NCBI RefSeq assembly: GCF_000775915.1
Contig: NZ_BBLT01000004.1
Coordinates: forward strand, 248,001 to 312,000
Direction of reading: 5' to 3'
Source of the DNA: Sporocytophaga myxococcoides
GTDB taxonomy: Bacteria; Bacteroidota; Bacteroidia; Cytophagales; Cytophagaceae
Length of the DNA: 64,000 nucleotides
Shown: one piece after another, positions 8,818 through 17,424 of the stretch
How the letters are laid out: every line of letters starts with the position of its first letter
How positions within the stretch are numbered: the first letter of the stretch is position 1
Translations under genes and position numbers: made by a program
Notes under the pieces: generated by a model
The model's input: the letters and a program-made list of their open reading frames with translations, nothing else
What the model was told of the DNA's origin: nothing
Databases searched by the model: none

Positions 8818-8847
8818 TTGAATTAAACAAACTTCTCTTTAACTTTA
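8818..8847 (+). promoter_or_regulatory. Possible promoter of apaG
   Basis: TTG at 8818-8820, a 19-bp spacer, then TAACTTTA at 8840-8847, one base off the Bacteroidota -7 consensus TAnnTTTG. It lies 36 bp before the apaG start. Confidence 0.4.
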
Positions 8848-8883
8848 GAGTTAAGTGTCAAAACTTCAAAAACTCAGAAAAAT

Positions 8884-9270
8884 ATGGTAACAGAAATCAC
8901 AGATGGTCTTAAAGTCAGCGTGGTTACTTCTTACCAGCCTGAGTATTCCAGCCCTTCTCAATCTCATTTTGTTTTTACTTATAAAATCAGAATTGAAAAT
9001 TTCAGCAATTACACCGTGCAATTGCTAAAAAGGCACTGGTATATCTATGATGCAAATGGCATTATCAGAGAAGTAGAGGGTGAAGGCGTTGTTGGGCAAC
9101 AACCAATCATAGAACCAGGTCAGGCTCATGAATATGTTTCTGGTTGCAACCTCAAAACAGAATTGGGAAAGATGAAAGGTTCTTATCTGATGGAAAGGAT
9201 TGTAGATGGAAAGCAATTCAAAGCTGTCATTCCACAATTTGTAATGGTTGTACCTTATAAACTAAATTAA
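8884..9270 (+). CDS. apaG: ApaG domain protein
   Basis: 128 residues, the usual size of a single immunoglobulin-like ApaG domain. VTSYQPEYSSPSQSHFVFTY, then IRIENFSN, KRHWYIYDANG and the GEGVVGQQPIIEPGQ segment are family signatures. The E. coli protein was linked to Co2+/Mg2+ efflux, but its biochemical role is not settled. The following methyltransferase gene starts 22 bp downstream and may be co-transcribed. Confidence 0.92.
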   Translation: MVTEITDGLKVSVVTSYQPEYSSPSQSHFVFTYKIRIENFSNYTVQLLKRHWYIYDANGIIREVEGEGVVGQQPIIEPGQAHEYVSGCNLKTELGKMKGSYLMERIVDGKQFKAVIPQFVMVVPYKLN

Positions 9271-9292
9271 TTTATAATAGAGTTCTTTTTGT

Positions 9293-10081
9293 GTGAAGCG
9301 TTTTTTCTTTTTTATAATTAGTTATATAAAATACTTTTTTTCTTCCAAAGACGAACATTCAATTCACAGTCCTTTTGTCTTTAACCTTTACAGGGAAATT
9401 ATCATAAAGAAAAAGCACTATTATGCTTTTGAAGATCTGAATAAAATCCGACACAATCTATTATCAGACCAAACAGTCCTTAAAATAAATGATCTGGGAG
9501 CTGGCTCTAAAGTAAATCAGAGCAAAGAACGGTTGGTCAGTGATATTGTGAAAAATTCAGGCAAAAGCACTAAAATTTCCGAGTTACTTTTCAGGCTAAC
9601 AAATCATTTTCATCCTTCTATCCTGATAGATCTTGGTACTTCTGTCGGATTAACCACTTTGTATTTATCTAAAGCGTCTCAGCAAAGTATTGTATACTCT
9701 TTTGAAGGATGCCATGATACAGTTGAATATGCAAAAAAATTATTCAAAACTGCCCAAGCGGATAATGTTCTTACAATAGAGGGAAACATTGACAACACCT
9801 TGCCAGCACAAATAGAAAAAATTACACAAATAGACCTTGCTTATTTTGATGCCAATCACACCTATGAGGCTACCAAAAGGTATTTCGAATGGTGCATCAA
9901 AAAAATTCATAACGACACACTTTTCATTTTTGATGACATCCACTGGTCGCCAGGAATGGAAAAAGCCTGGAAGGAAATAATAGAAGATAACAGAACGGTT
10001 GTAACTATTGATCTCTTTGAAGTTGGCCTGGTATTCTTCAGAAGAGAGCAACCGAAACAGCACTTTATTCTAAAGTTGTAA
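9293..10081 (+). CDS. Class I SAM-dependent methyltransferase (O-methyltransferase-like)
   Basis: 262 residues, beginning with GTG at 9293; no ATG in frame precedes the conserved N-terminal region DEHSIHSPFVFNLY, which is shared by a Bacteroidota methyltransferase family. ILIDLGTSVGLTTLYL (about 110-125) is the SAM-binding motif I. VYSFEG gives the acidic residue after strand 2. LAYFDANHTYE and IFDDIHWSPGMEKAWKE are late motifs typical of the Methyltransf_24/catechol-OMT-like fold. The substrate is unknown. The stop codon lies inside the first unit of a heptamer repeat. Confidence 0.82.
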   Translation: MKRFFFFIISYIKYFFSSKDEHSIHSPFVFNLYREIIIKKKHYYAFEDLNKIRHNLLSDQTVLKINDLGAGSKVNQSKERLVSDIVKNSGKSTKISELLFRLTNHFHPSILIDLGTSVGLTTLYLSKASQQSIVYSFEGCHDTVEYAKKLFKTAQADNVLTIEGNIDNTLPAQIEKITQIDLAYFDANHTYEATKRYFEWCIKKIHNDTLFIFDDIHWSPGMEKAWKEIIEDNRTVVTIDLFEVGLVFFRREQPKQHFILKL

Positions 10082-10135
10082 GTAATAAGTTATAAGTAAT
10101 TTCTCGACTTAAAACTTATCACTTACAACTTATAA
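10076..10135. terminator. Bidirectional hairpin built from two opposed heptamer repeats
   Basis: Between the convergent methyltransferase and kdsA genes, plus-strand units ttgtaag, taataag, ttataag face minus-strand units ttataag, ttgtaag, tgataag, ttttaag. The arms agttataagt and acttataact are perfect complements, giving a stem that could end transcription in both directions, though without a long T-run. Confidence 0.55.
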
Positions 10136-10138
10136 CTT

Positions 10139-10951
10139 CTACAACGCTTGTCTCAATCTTACCAGCTTAACCATAAGATCTTCCAGATAATCCAGCTTAA
10201 GCATATTAGCACCATCGGATTTTGCTATACTTGGATTCGGATGAGTTTCAATAAATAAACCGTCTGCTCCTACTGCTATAGCTGCTTTTGCTATTGTTTC
10301 TATCAACTCTGGCTTTCCTCCTGAAACTCCTGAAGCCTGATTAGGCTGCTGAAGAGAATGTGTGCAATCCATAATTACCGGAACGCCTGTCTCTTTCATC
10401 GCAGGAATATTTCTGTAATCTACAACCAGATCAGTATAACCGAATGAATTACCTCTGTCGGTCAGCATAACCTTTTTATTGCCAGCATCAACAATTTTGT
10501 CAACTGCAAATTTCATAGCTTCTCCGGAAAGGAACTGTCCTTTCTTTACATTCACAACTTTTCCTGTATTAGCAGCAGCAACCAGCAGGTCAGTTTGTCG
10601 ACAAAGGAAGGCCGGAATCTGCAGAATGTCTACATAACGTGCAGCAAAAGCAGCATCCTGGCTTTCATGAATATCCGTAACTACAGGCACGCCAAATTTA
10701 GCTTTTACCTCAGCCAGAATTTCCAATGCCTTCTCATCCCCTATGCCCATAAAAGAACCACCTTTTGTTCGATTTGCTTTTTTAAATGAGCTTTTAAAGA
10801 TATATGGTATTTTAAGTTTTTCGGTAATAGCAATAACTTTTTCAGCTACCTCGAAGACATTTTCTCTGCTTTCTACCACACAAGGACCAGCAATCAGAAA
10901 GAAGTTTCCGGAATCAGTATGTTTGATCTCCGGTAAAAAGGATTTGATCAT
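10139..10951 (-). CDS. kdsA: 3-deoxy-8-phosphooctulonate synthase (KDO-8-P synthase)
   Basis: 270 residues, normal length. It condenses arabinose-5-phosphate with phosphoenolpyruvate to KDO-8-phosphate for the lipopolysaccharide core. Visible motifs are FLIAGPCVVES, YIFKSSFKKANRT and KNVKKGQFLS-type phosphate contacts. DRGNSFGYTDLVVDYR and MDCTHSLQQPNQASGVSGG carry further active-site residues, and FIETHPNP is near the C-terminus. The neighbouring methyltransferase gene starts upstream on the same strand and ends 8 bp before this start, so the two form an operon. Confidence 0.97.
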   Translation of the reverse strand: MIKSFLPEIKHTDSGNFFLIAGPCVVESRENVFEVAEKVIAITEKLKIPYIFKSSFKKANRTKGGSFMGIGDEKALEILAEVKAKFGVPVVTDIHESQDAAFAARYVDILQIPAFLCRQTDLLVAAANTGKVVNVKKGQFLSGEAMKFAVDKIVDAGNKKVMLTDRGNSFGYTDLVVDYRNIPAMKETGVPVIMDCTHSLQQPNQASGVSGGKPELIETIAKAAIAVGADGLFIETHPNPSIAKSDGANMLKLDYLEDLMVKLVRLRQAL

Positions 10952-10959
10952 TATAAACT

Positions 10960-11547
10960 TTATTTTTTTATCAGGTAAATAAACAACTCCCTTCCTGCAC
11001 GCGGTGGAATTGAATTATGACAATTGTCGAAATATTTTATTTCAAAATAAGGACGAAAATAAGAAATATATTCCTCTTTCGTACCGCCAAAAGGAGGTTT
11101 ATCATTATTTAAGGGATCATTAAAGAGAACACCCACAAGTCTACCTCCCTTTTTAAGTAGCTCTGCCATTTTAGCTGCATATTGAGGTCTTAGCTTTGGA
11201 TCCAGAGCACAAAAGAAAGTTTGCTCGATTATAATATCAAATGAATCTTTTAAAAGAAAAAAATCCACATGCAAGAGCTGTTCAGCTGGAAAATCCGGAA
11301 CTCTTTTTTTGAAATTTTCGAGAGGAAAAGCAGAAATATCAGCTACAAATACATTTTTAAACCCGGAACGGAAAACATACTCCGCTTCATGTGCGTTTCC
11401 ACATCCGGGAACTAAAATGCGGAGATTCTTGTCTTTATCGTCAAGTTGATCAAAATAATCCTTAATCGGAGTAGTTATATAAGAGGCGTCCCAACCAGTG
11501 TCGTTGGAGACATACCTTTGATCCCAAAATTCTTTATTTATATTCAT
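10960..11547 (-). CDS. SAM-dependent methyltransferase, TPMT/thiol-halide methyltransferase type
   Basis: 195 residues, a full-length TPMT-family domain. WDQRY and GWD at the N-terminus, RILVPGCGNAHEAEYV (motif I), VFVADIS, and the FDIIIEQTFFCALDP segment are diagnostic. LLKKGGRLVGVLF and PPFGGTKEEY resemble plant and bacterial halide/thiol methyltransferases more than thiopurine methyltransferase itself. The substrate cannot be read from the sequence. It is immediately upstream of kdsA (8-bp gap), with no evident pathway link. Confidence 0.85.
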   Translation of the reverse strand: MNINKEFWDQRYVSNDTGWDASYITTPIKDYFDQLDDKDKNLRILVPGCGNAHEAEYVFRSGFKNVFVADISAFPLENFKKRVPDFPAEQLLHVDFFLLKDSFDIIIEQTFFCALDPKLRPQYAAKMAELLKKGGRLVGVLFNDPLNNDKPPFGGTKEEYISYFRPYFEIKYFDNCHNSIPPRAGRELFIYLIKK

Positions 11548-11655
11548 ATCTAGCTGTAATTAACGCCCTTTTTTAAAAAAAAATTGATAAAATTGAATAT
11601 ATAATTAATTTTACACCGTAAATTTCAACAAAAAGACACCCATTAACCAACAATC

Positions 11656-12597
11656 ATGGCCGAAGTTAACGAACCAAAAGAAACGCAAAAAAGCGGAAGC
11701 AAAAAAGGCTTGATCATTGCTTTCATCATTATCTTATTGGCTATCAATGCCGTACAACTTTTCCTTAATATCAACAAAAGCAACGATATTGCAGTAAAGG
11801 ACCAACAAATTGTTGAAGCAAATGCAAAAATTGACAGCACTACTTCAGAGCTGACTAAAGCAATTGATGATCTGAAATTAAAGAAACTGGAAATCGAAAG
11901 ACTAGGTGGAGATACTGCGGCACTTGGAGAACAAATAAGAAACCTGGAAATTGAAAGTGAAAAACTGAAAAATGAAAGTGCTGCAAACTACAGCAAATAC
12001 ATCAGAATTAAGAAAGAAATAGATAAGGCAAATCAGATTGCGCGCGAAGCATCTGCTGAAGTTGACAGGCTTAAAGCCCAGCTGGCTGCAGCTGATTCCA
12101 GCATTAAAGATTATCAGACTAAAGTTGTTGCTAACCTCGACACTATCAATAAACTTAAAGTTACCCAAAACGAACTTGCTGAAAAAGTGGCAATCGCCAG
12201 TGTATTAAAAGCAGAAAGTTTCCAGATAGATGCTATCACAGCTAAAGGTAAAGTTAAAGATGGTGGAGAATTTAAAGCTAAGAACATTGACAAATTAAAA
12301 ATCTCTTTCTACCTGGGCGAAAACAAAGTAGCGAAACAAGAAGGAAAAGAAATTATCCTGAGAGTAATTGAGCCGGACGGAAGTGCATTGTTTGATGTAG
12401 GGACAGGCGGAGGAAGCTTCCAGTTTGAAGGCAAAGAAATTTTCTACACCTTAAAACAAGATGTATTGTTTGACAACAGAAAACCTCAGGTTGTTTTCAC
12501 CTATGTTAAAGGTAGCGCTTACAAGCCGGGAAAACACAATGTTGAAGTTTATACAGAAGGACATAAGATTGGAGAAGGAAGCTTCTTAGTGAAATAA
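11656..12597 (+). CDS. Membrane-anchored coiled-coil protein of unknown function
   Basis: 313 residues. A Lys-rich N-terminus is followed by one membrane segment (LIIAFIIILLAINAVQLFL, about 18-36). A long coiled coil of Glu/Lys/Leu heptads spans about 45-185. The C-terminal domain of about 120 residues is beta-rich. I do not recognise a named family. The Ala/Lys/Glu-rich helix suggests a structural or scaffold role at the inner membrane. The last residues (YTEGHKIGEGSFLVK) resemble the end of the next gene's T9SS protein (YTENQEIGKGSFLVK). Confidence 0.8.
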   Translation: MAEVNEPKETQKSGSKKGLIIAFIIILLAINAVQLFLNINKSNDIAVKDQQIVEANAKIDSTTSELTKAIDDLKLKKLEIERLGGDTAALGEQIRNLEIESEKLKNESAANYSKYIRIKKEIDKANQIAREASAEVDRLKAQLAAADSSIKDYQTKVVANLDTINKLKVTQNELAEKVAIASVLKAESFQIDAITAKGKVKDGGEFKAKNIDKLKISFYLGENKVAKQEGKEIILRVIEPDGSALFDVGTGGGSFQFEGKEIFYTLKQDVLFDNRKPQVVFTYVKGSAYKPGKHNVEVYTEGHKIGEGSFLVK

Positions 12598-12598
12598 G

Positions 12599-12633
12599 TT
12601 AAAAGTTAAAAGTTAAAAGCTTAAAGTATAAAG
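12599..12633 (+). repeat. Heptamer repeat after the coiled-coil gene
   Basis: Five 7-bp units: ttaaaag three times, cttaaag, tataaag. They begin 1 bp after the stop and run directly into the terminator. Confidence 0.8.
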
Positions 12634-12671
12634 AAACCCTGACGAGATGATCGTCGGGGTTTTTCTTTTTT
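12634..12671 (+). terminator. Rho-independent terminator
   Basis: aaaccctgacga pairs with tcgtcggggttt around a 5-nt loop, followed by a T-rich tail. A close relative occurs at 15101 after the next gene. Confidence 0.9.
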
Positions 12672-12726
12672 AGCTAAGCTTATTTCCCTTAACTTCGTAT
12701 ATAGCAAAAATAATTTTAATTTTTAT

Positions 12727-15057
12727 ATGAAAAGAGCAATACTATTTTTATTGATTTTTATTCCTTGTTGGGTGAATGGGCAAGGGTTTATGAAGTATTA
12801 TAAAGAGGCTTTCTATGATATTGGAATTGATCAAAACGGTAATATTTTAACAACTTTAGGATATACATTTTTAAAAATAGATCAACAAGGCAATATATTA
12901 ACTTCAAAACCAATTAATTTTCGATCAGAAAATGAATATTCGTTTTTAATGGATGTTCAATCCTCGTATAATGGTGCATATTACGCCGGAGATTATCCAA
13001 TAAGTAAATTACTGAAACTGGATTCAGACGGCAATACCATTTGGGAAGCAAATTCTTATACAACTCTCATGCTTGAGGATCTTCAAAAAAATCTCCTTGC
13101 TAGTAATGGGAAACGGATTATAAAATATAGTCCTACAGGAAAAGAATTATGGACAAAAAATTATCCATTTACTGTTGCATCCATTAATCTTTCTGACAAT
13201 AATGAATATAAAATAGTCGGACAGGAAGGTGATAAAATAGTTTTTTCAAAATTAAACGAATTAGGAGATACTATTTATACAAAAAAATATAAGACATCAC
13301 TTTTTGCTAAATCACAAACTTCAGACGGGAACCTAATTGCCACTGGCAATAATGGAAAAATTTTCATAATCAGTGAAGCCGGAGACACACTTGGATCCAA
13401 CGTTATCAAAAAATCATACATCTCTTGTATAGAGCAAACAAAAGATGGTTTTTTCCTGGCTTCTGATAATAACTCTCCAGCAAATCTTACCAAATACGAT
13501 TTAAATTGCAGAGAACTATGGAGTTTAGATATTCCTTCCAGTAGAATCTTATCCGTACGTGCACTTCCTGACCAAGGGTTTATTGCTGCCTGTACCACAT
13601 TTGTTGATGGCAACAAAACAATATTAATTCGAGGAGATAAAAACGGGAAAATATACTCCAATTATATAAAAGGAAAAATTAGCAAAGACATCAATAACAA
13701 TTGTTCATTAGATGGCAATGAACCAAAAAACATGTCTGGCATGTTAGTAAAAACCGAACCAGAGAATCTTTATGCCATTACAGACGAATCCGGCAATTAT
13801 TCCATAGCTGTGGATACTGGTATTTCATACAAAATAATTCCTATAATAAACAGCAAGATCGGGAATCAATCATCATCATGTTATCCTTTCAGGACGGTAC
13901 TTTTTAATCAGAAACAGAAAGATTCTACTGGTAATGATTTCTTTATTAAACAAGAATTGAATCCGGATCTGAAGATCAATTATTCCATATCCAACAGAAC
14001 AAGGTGCTTCACCGGGGCATCTACTATCACAATAGCCAATTATGGGTTTGCCGATGCTGAAAATGTAACCGTTTCAGTAGAGGCTCCATCCTTTTATTTC
14101 ATAAAGGAGGCTAACTTTCCCTTTTTAAAAAGTGATAAGTTTATTCAATTCAATGTCGGAAAAATTGAGACTGGGAAAATCAAAACTATAAAATTAATAG
14201 ATTCTATCTCTTGCATTGCAATGCTTAATGATGTGGCAAACATAAGATCAATAGTGAGCACAACGACCAATTGCATCAAACCTAAGTTTTGTAAAGATAC
14301 AGTCATAATCAGATTCTCTGTTACCGGCTCTTTTGATCCTAATGATAAACAAGTCTTTCCTTCATTAATTAACTTTGAAGATTATTTTGACGGAAATAAA
14401 GAGCTCAACTATCTTATAAGATTCCAGAATACAGGCAACGGAGAGGCCCGTACCGTCAGGGTTGTTGACACACTTTCATCTTCTTTAGACATTCATTCCA
14501 TTCGTTCTATACAGACAAGTCATGGCTCTTCAACTAAAATCATCAGTTCTGATCCATTAATTATCGAATGGCTTTTTGAAAACATCAATCTCCCCTATCA
14601 AAGCCAAAGTGAAGAACTAAGTCAAGGCTTCATTTCTTTCTCCATCGACCTGAAAGACGGACTAGAAGATAAAACTATCGTATCCAATGGAGCGGCCATT
14701 TATTTTGACTACAATGAACCTGTTATCACCAACAGAGCCACCACTCTTATCAGTTCTGAAGAGGAAACTGAAACATATAAAGAATCCATCACAACAGGAA
14801 CTCAAAAGGTTTCTTCTATTCATTCCATCATTCTGTTCCCCAACCCAATCACAGAATCTTCTGTCATAAGAATTGCTCCTACTTTGAATGCATTCAAAAC
14901 AGCTGTCTATGATTCAAAAGGAATTAAACTTCTTGAAAAAGATGGCTCTGGTGATGAAGTTTCAATCCACAGAAGTGACTTGAGGCCGGGAATTTATTTC
15001 TATCAAATATACACAGAGAATCAGGAAATTGGGAAGGGAAGTTTTCTGGTGAAATAG
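12727..15057 (+). CDS. Secreted T9SS-targeted protein with beta-propeller-like N-terminus
   Basis: 776 residues. The signal peptide is MKRAILFLLIFIPCWVNGQG. The N-terminal half has repeated beta strands with Gly-Asp/Asn turns (ILTTLGYTFLKIDQQGNILT and similar), like a propeller. Around residue 320, KDINNNCSLDGNEP, then ITDESGNYSIAVDTG, looks like an SdrD-B/carboxypeptidase-regulatory-like beta sandwich. SFDPNDKQVFP and LNYLIRFQNTGNGEARTV mark the DUF7619-like domain common in such proteins. The C-terminus (ILFPNPITESSVI to SFLVK) is a type A T9SS sorting domain, so the protein should cross the outer membrane. The ligand or enzymatic role is not visible. Confidence 0.88.
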   Translation: MKRAILFLLIFIPCWVNGQGFMKYYKEAFYDIGIDQNGNILTTLGYTFLKIDQQGNILTSKPINFRSENEYSFLMDVQSSYNGAYYAGDYPISKLLKLDSDGNTIWEANSYTTLMLEDLQKNLLASNGKRIIKYSPTGKELWTKNYPFTVASINLSDNNEYKIVGQEGDKIVFSKLNELGDTIYTKKYKTSLFAKSQTSDGNLIATGNNGKIFIISEAGDTLGSNVIKKSYISCIEQTKDGFFLASDNNSPANLTKYDLNCRELWSLDIPSSRILSVRALPDQGFIAACTTFVDGNKTILIRGDKNGKIYSNYIKGKISKDINNNCSLDGNEPKNMSGMLVKTEPENLYAITDESGNYSIAVDTGISYKIIPIINSKIGNQSSSCYPFRTVLFNQKQKDSTGNDFFIKQELNPDLKINYSISNRTRCFTGASTITIANYGFADAENVTVSVEAPSFYFIKEANFPFLKSDKFIQFNVGKIETGKIKTIKLIDSISCIAMLNDVANIRSIVSTTTNCIKPKFCKDTVIIRFSVTGSFDPNDKQVFPSLINFEDYFDGNKELNYLIRFQNTGNGEARTVRVVDTLSSSLDIHSIRSIQTSHGSSTKIISSDPLIIEWLFENINLPYQSQSEELSQGFISFSIDLKDGLEDKTIVSNGAAIYFDYNEPVITNRATTLISSEEETETYKESITTGTQKVSSIHSIILFPNPITESSVIRIAPTLNAFKTAVYDSKGIKLLEKDGSGDEVSIHRSDLRPGIYFYQIYTENQEIGKGSFLVK

Positions 15058-15073
15058 GTTTTTGAGCGGGAAG

Positions 15074-15101
15074 CGAAAGGCTTAAAGCTGAAAGTATAAG
15101 A
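15074..15101 (+). repeat. Heptamer repeat after the T9SS gene
   Basis: Units cgaaagg, cttaaag, ctgaaag, tataaga lead directly into the terminator, the same arrangement as at 12599-12671. Confidence 0.7.
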
Positions 15102-15135
15102 AACCCTGACGAGTTAATCGTTCGGGTTTTCTTGT
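15101..15135 (+). terminator. Rho-independent terminator, near-copy of the one at 12634
   Basis: aaaccctgacga faces tcgttcgggtttt. The first arm is identical to that at 12634; the second arm differs by one indel and a base change. Confidence 0.8.
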
Positions 15136-15215
15136 TTCACAATCTGACAAAGTGCTAGATTTTAAAAACTTACAATAAAAATAATTTCTATAAATAAACC
15201 TCTTCCAAAGATTTT

Positions 15216-15245
15216 TTTGTTTTCCGGTAATTCTCAGTATATTTG
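15216..15245 (+). promoter_or_regulatory. Promoter of rpsF-rpsR-rplI
   Basis: TTTG at 15216-15219, an 18-bp spacer and TATATTTG at 15238-15245. Both parts match the Bacteroidota consensus (TTTG and TAnnTTTG). The rpsF start lies 37 bp after the -7 element. Confidence 0.7.
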
Positions 15246-15281
15246 CGGTCTTAAAAATTATCATTTTACATAAAAGTAATT

Positions 15282-15650
15282 ATGGAATTAAATAACTACG
15301 AGACGGTATTCATTTTAACTCCCGTTTTGTCTGAAGCTCAGATGAAGGATACCGTAGAAAAATTTAAGCAAGTTCTGAAAGATCAGGGTGCTCAAATCAT
15401 TAACGAGGAGAACTGGGGTCTGAAAAAGCTAGCTTACCCTATTAACCACAAAACAACAGGTTTCTACACGCTTATCGAATTCAACGCGAAGCCTACTACA
15501 ATCAACACTTTGGAGATTGAGTACAAACGTGATGAGAGAGTGATGAGATTCTTGACTGTATCTCTTGACAAACACGCTGTTGCTTACAACAACAAGAGAA
15601 GAAAAGGTGAATTTAAGAAATCAGCTGAAAAACAGGAGGAAAAAGCATAA
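15282..15650 (+). CDS. rpsF: 30S ribosomal protein S6
   Basis: 122 residues. The N-terminus [20 protein letters not shown] and the segment [15 protein letters not shown], then [12 protein letters not shown], are S6 signatures. The protein pairs with S18 on the small-subunit platform. The C-terminal tail is basic and Lys/Glu-rich. Its last base overlaps the first base of rpsR (atAATGa-type junction at 15650), consistent with coupled translation. Confidence 0.97.
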   Translation: MELNNYETVFILTPVLSEAQMKDTVEKFKQVLKDQGAQIINEENWGLKKLAYPINHKTTGFYTLIEFNAKPTTINTLEIEYKRDERVMRFLTVSLDKHAVAYNNKRRKGEFKKSAEKQEEKA

Positions 15651-15901
15651 TGACACTAGTAAACGAACCCGTAAACAGAGTTGAGAATCGCAAAAAGTAC
15701 TGCAGATTCAAAAAACTAGGCATCAAATACATTGATTATAAAGATGCTAACTTCCTTCTGAAATTTGTAAACGAACAAGGTAAAATTTTACCAAGAAGGT
15801 TAACAGGTACTAGTCTTAAATTTCAAAGAAAAGTTTCTCAGGCGGTAAAAAGAGCAAGACACCTTGCTTTACTACCTTATGTAACTGATTCACTAAAATA
15901 A
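15650..15901 (+). CDS. rpsR: 30S ribosomal protein S18
   Basis: 83 residues, normal length. [18 protein letters not shown], then [20 protein letters not shown] and [11 protein letters not shown] are conserved S18 segments. It binds S6 and 16S rRNA. It lies between rpsF and rplI in one operon. Confidence 0.97.
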   Translation: MTLVNEPVNRVENRKKYCRFKKLGIKYIDYKDANFLLKFVNEQGKILPRRLTGTSLKFQRKVSQAVKRARHLALLPYVTDSLK

Positions 15902-15913
15902 TCTCTTGGATCC

Positions 15914-16357
15914 ATGGAAGTAATATTAAAAGAAGATATAAAAGGATTAGGTTACAAAAACGACCTTGTAAAGGTTAGACCTGGTCACGGCAGAAATTTC
16001 CTTATCCCAAAAGGACTTGCTGTAATTGCTAGCGAAAGCAACAAAAAAATGCTTCAGGAAAACCTGAAACAAGCTGCTCACAAAGCTGAGAAAATTAAAA
16101 AAGACGCTATCGCTCTTTCTGAAAAAATCGGTGCTTTGGTTCTTACTATCCCTGCAAAAGTAGGTGAAAGCGGAAAAATCTTCGGAGCTGTTACAGTTCT
16201 TCAGGTTTCTGATGCTTTGAAAGACAAAGGTTTCAATGTTGACAGAAAGAAAATCACCTTCAAATCTGAAGTTAAAGAAGTTGGAGAGTATTCTGCAATC
16301 CTTGACCTTCACAAAGAAGTAAAACACGAAGTAAAATTCAAAGTTGTTGCTGGTTAA
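15914..16357 (+). CDS. rplI: 50S ribosomal protein L9
   Basis: 147 residues, normal length. MEVILKEDIKGLGYKNDLV, then VRPGHGRNFLIPKGLA, is the N-terminal rRNA-binding signature. A connecting helix and the C-terminal domain (KVGESGKIFGAVT) follow. It is the last gene of the operon, followed by a terminator at 16377. Confidence 0.97.
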   Translation: MEVILKEDIKGLGYKNDLVKVRPGHGRNFLIPKGLAVIASESNKKMLQENLKQAAHKAEKIKKDAIALSEKIGALVLTIPAKVGESGKIFGAVTVLQVSDALKDKGFNVDRKKITFKSEVKEVGEYSAILDLHKEVKHEVKFKVVAG

Positions 16358-16376
16358 GCACTTACTTAGAATATTT

Positions 16377-16410
16377 TAAAATCCCGGGTAGTGCTTATCC
16401 GGGATTTTTT
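16377..16410 (+). terminator. Rho-independent terminator of the rpsF-rplI operon
   Basis: aaaatcccgg pairs with ccgggatttt around an 11-nt loop and is followed by a T-run. Confidence 0.9.
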
Positions 16411-16424
16411 ATTTTTATACAACT

Positions 16425-17399
16425 ATGAATCTAAGAACTGAATTAACAATAGAAAATCAGGGATTCACACTCTCCCATCAATCAACCATACTCACAGCCG
16501 GCTCTTGCTTTGCTGAAGTGATCGGAAATAAACTAAAAGACGCTAAATTCCAAAGTCTTGTCAATCCCTTCGGGACCATTTTTAATCCGCTTTCACTTTT
16601 TTCATTACTCCAAAACTCAATTGACAATCAATACCTTAGTCAGGATTATTTTATCCAACAAGACGACATATGGTATAACTACGATTTCCATTCTGACCTT
16701 TCTGCTCCTACTAAAAACGAACTCTGGGATAAAATAAGAGCCAGAATTAATGAAACGAATAGCTTTCTTAAAAAGGCTGATTTACTCATTATTACCTTAG
16801 GCACTTCTTATATATACAAACTATTACCCGACAACAAAGCTGTAGCAAATTGTCATAAGAAACCTTCTTCCTATTTCAGTAAATACCTTCTGAAGTCTGA
16901 GGAAATCGTGAGAGCATTTTCTGAAGCCTATCCCCAACTCAGGAAATTCAATCCGGACCTCAAAATTCTTTTAACGGTAAGTCCGGTCAGACATATAAAA
17001 GATACCATTACCTTAAATTCTGTAAGCAAGTCCATTTTAAGAGTGGCAGTGCATGAGCTTACAGAAAAATTCAAAGATGTGTATTACTTCCCTGCATATG
17101 AACTAATGATGGATGATTTAAGGGATTATCGATTTTATAAAGATGATCTGATTCACCCAACTTCAATGGCTGAAAATTATATCTGGGAAAAATTTTCTGA
17201 GTGTTATTTTTCAGAAAAAACAAGAAGCATTCTATTGGAATGGAGCCTGATTCAAAAAGCACTGAACCACAAAGCATTTAATCCTTCTTCTGCTGCTCAT
17301 CAAAAATTTCTCAGGGATACAATCAACAAACTGAGTAAATTTAAAAACCTTTTTTCAGTAGATGCTGAAATGAGAGCTTTGGAAAAACACCTTTTATGA
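16425..17399 (+). CDS. GSCFA domain protein (SGNH-hydrolase-like)
   Basis: 324 residues. [14 protein letters not shown] at about 25-38 gives the family its name. [39 protein letters not shown] and the late [17 protein letters not shown] are conserved. The Ser-Cys block together with the late D-x-I-H-P motif suggests an SGNH/GDSL-type esterase fold. The substrate is not known, and no signal peptide is seen. The next gene follows 25 bp downstream. Confidence 0.88.
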   Translation: MNLRTELTIENQGFTLSHQSTILTAGSCFAEVIGNKLKDAKFQSLVNPFGTIFNPLSLFSLLQNSIDNQYLSQDYFIQQDDIWYNYDFHSDLSAPTKNELWDKIRARINETNSFLKKADLLIITLGTSYIYKLLPDNKAVANCHKKPSSYFSKYLLKSEEIVRAFSEAYPQLRKFNPDLKILLTVSPVRHIKDTITLNSVSKSILRVAVHELTEKFKDVYYFPAYELMMDDLRDYRFYKDDLIHPTSMAENYIWEKFSECYFSEKTRSILLEWSLIQKALNHKAFNPSSAAHQKFLRDTINKLSKFKNLFSVDAEMRALEKHLL

Positions 17400-17424
17400 C
17401 CCGTTTTCCTTTTTATTTTTGTTA

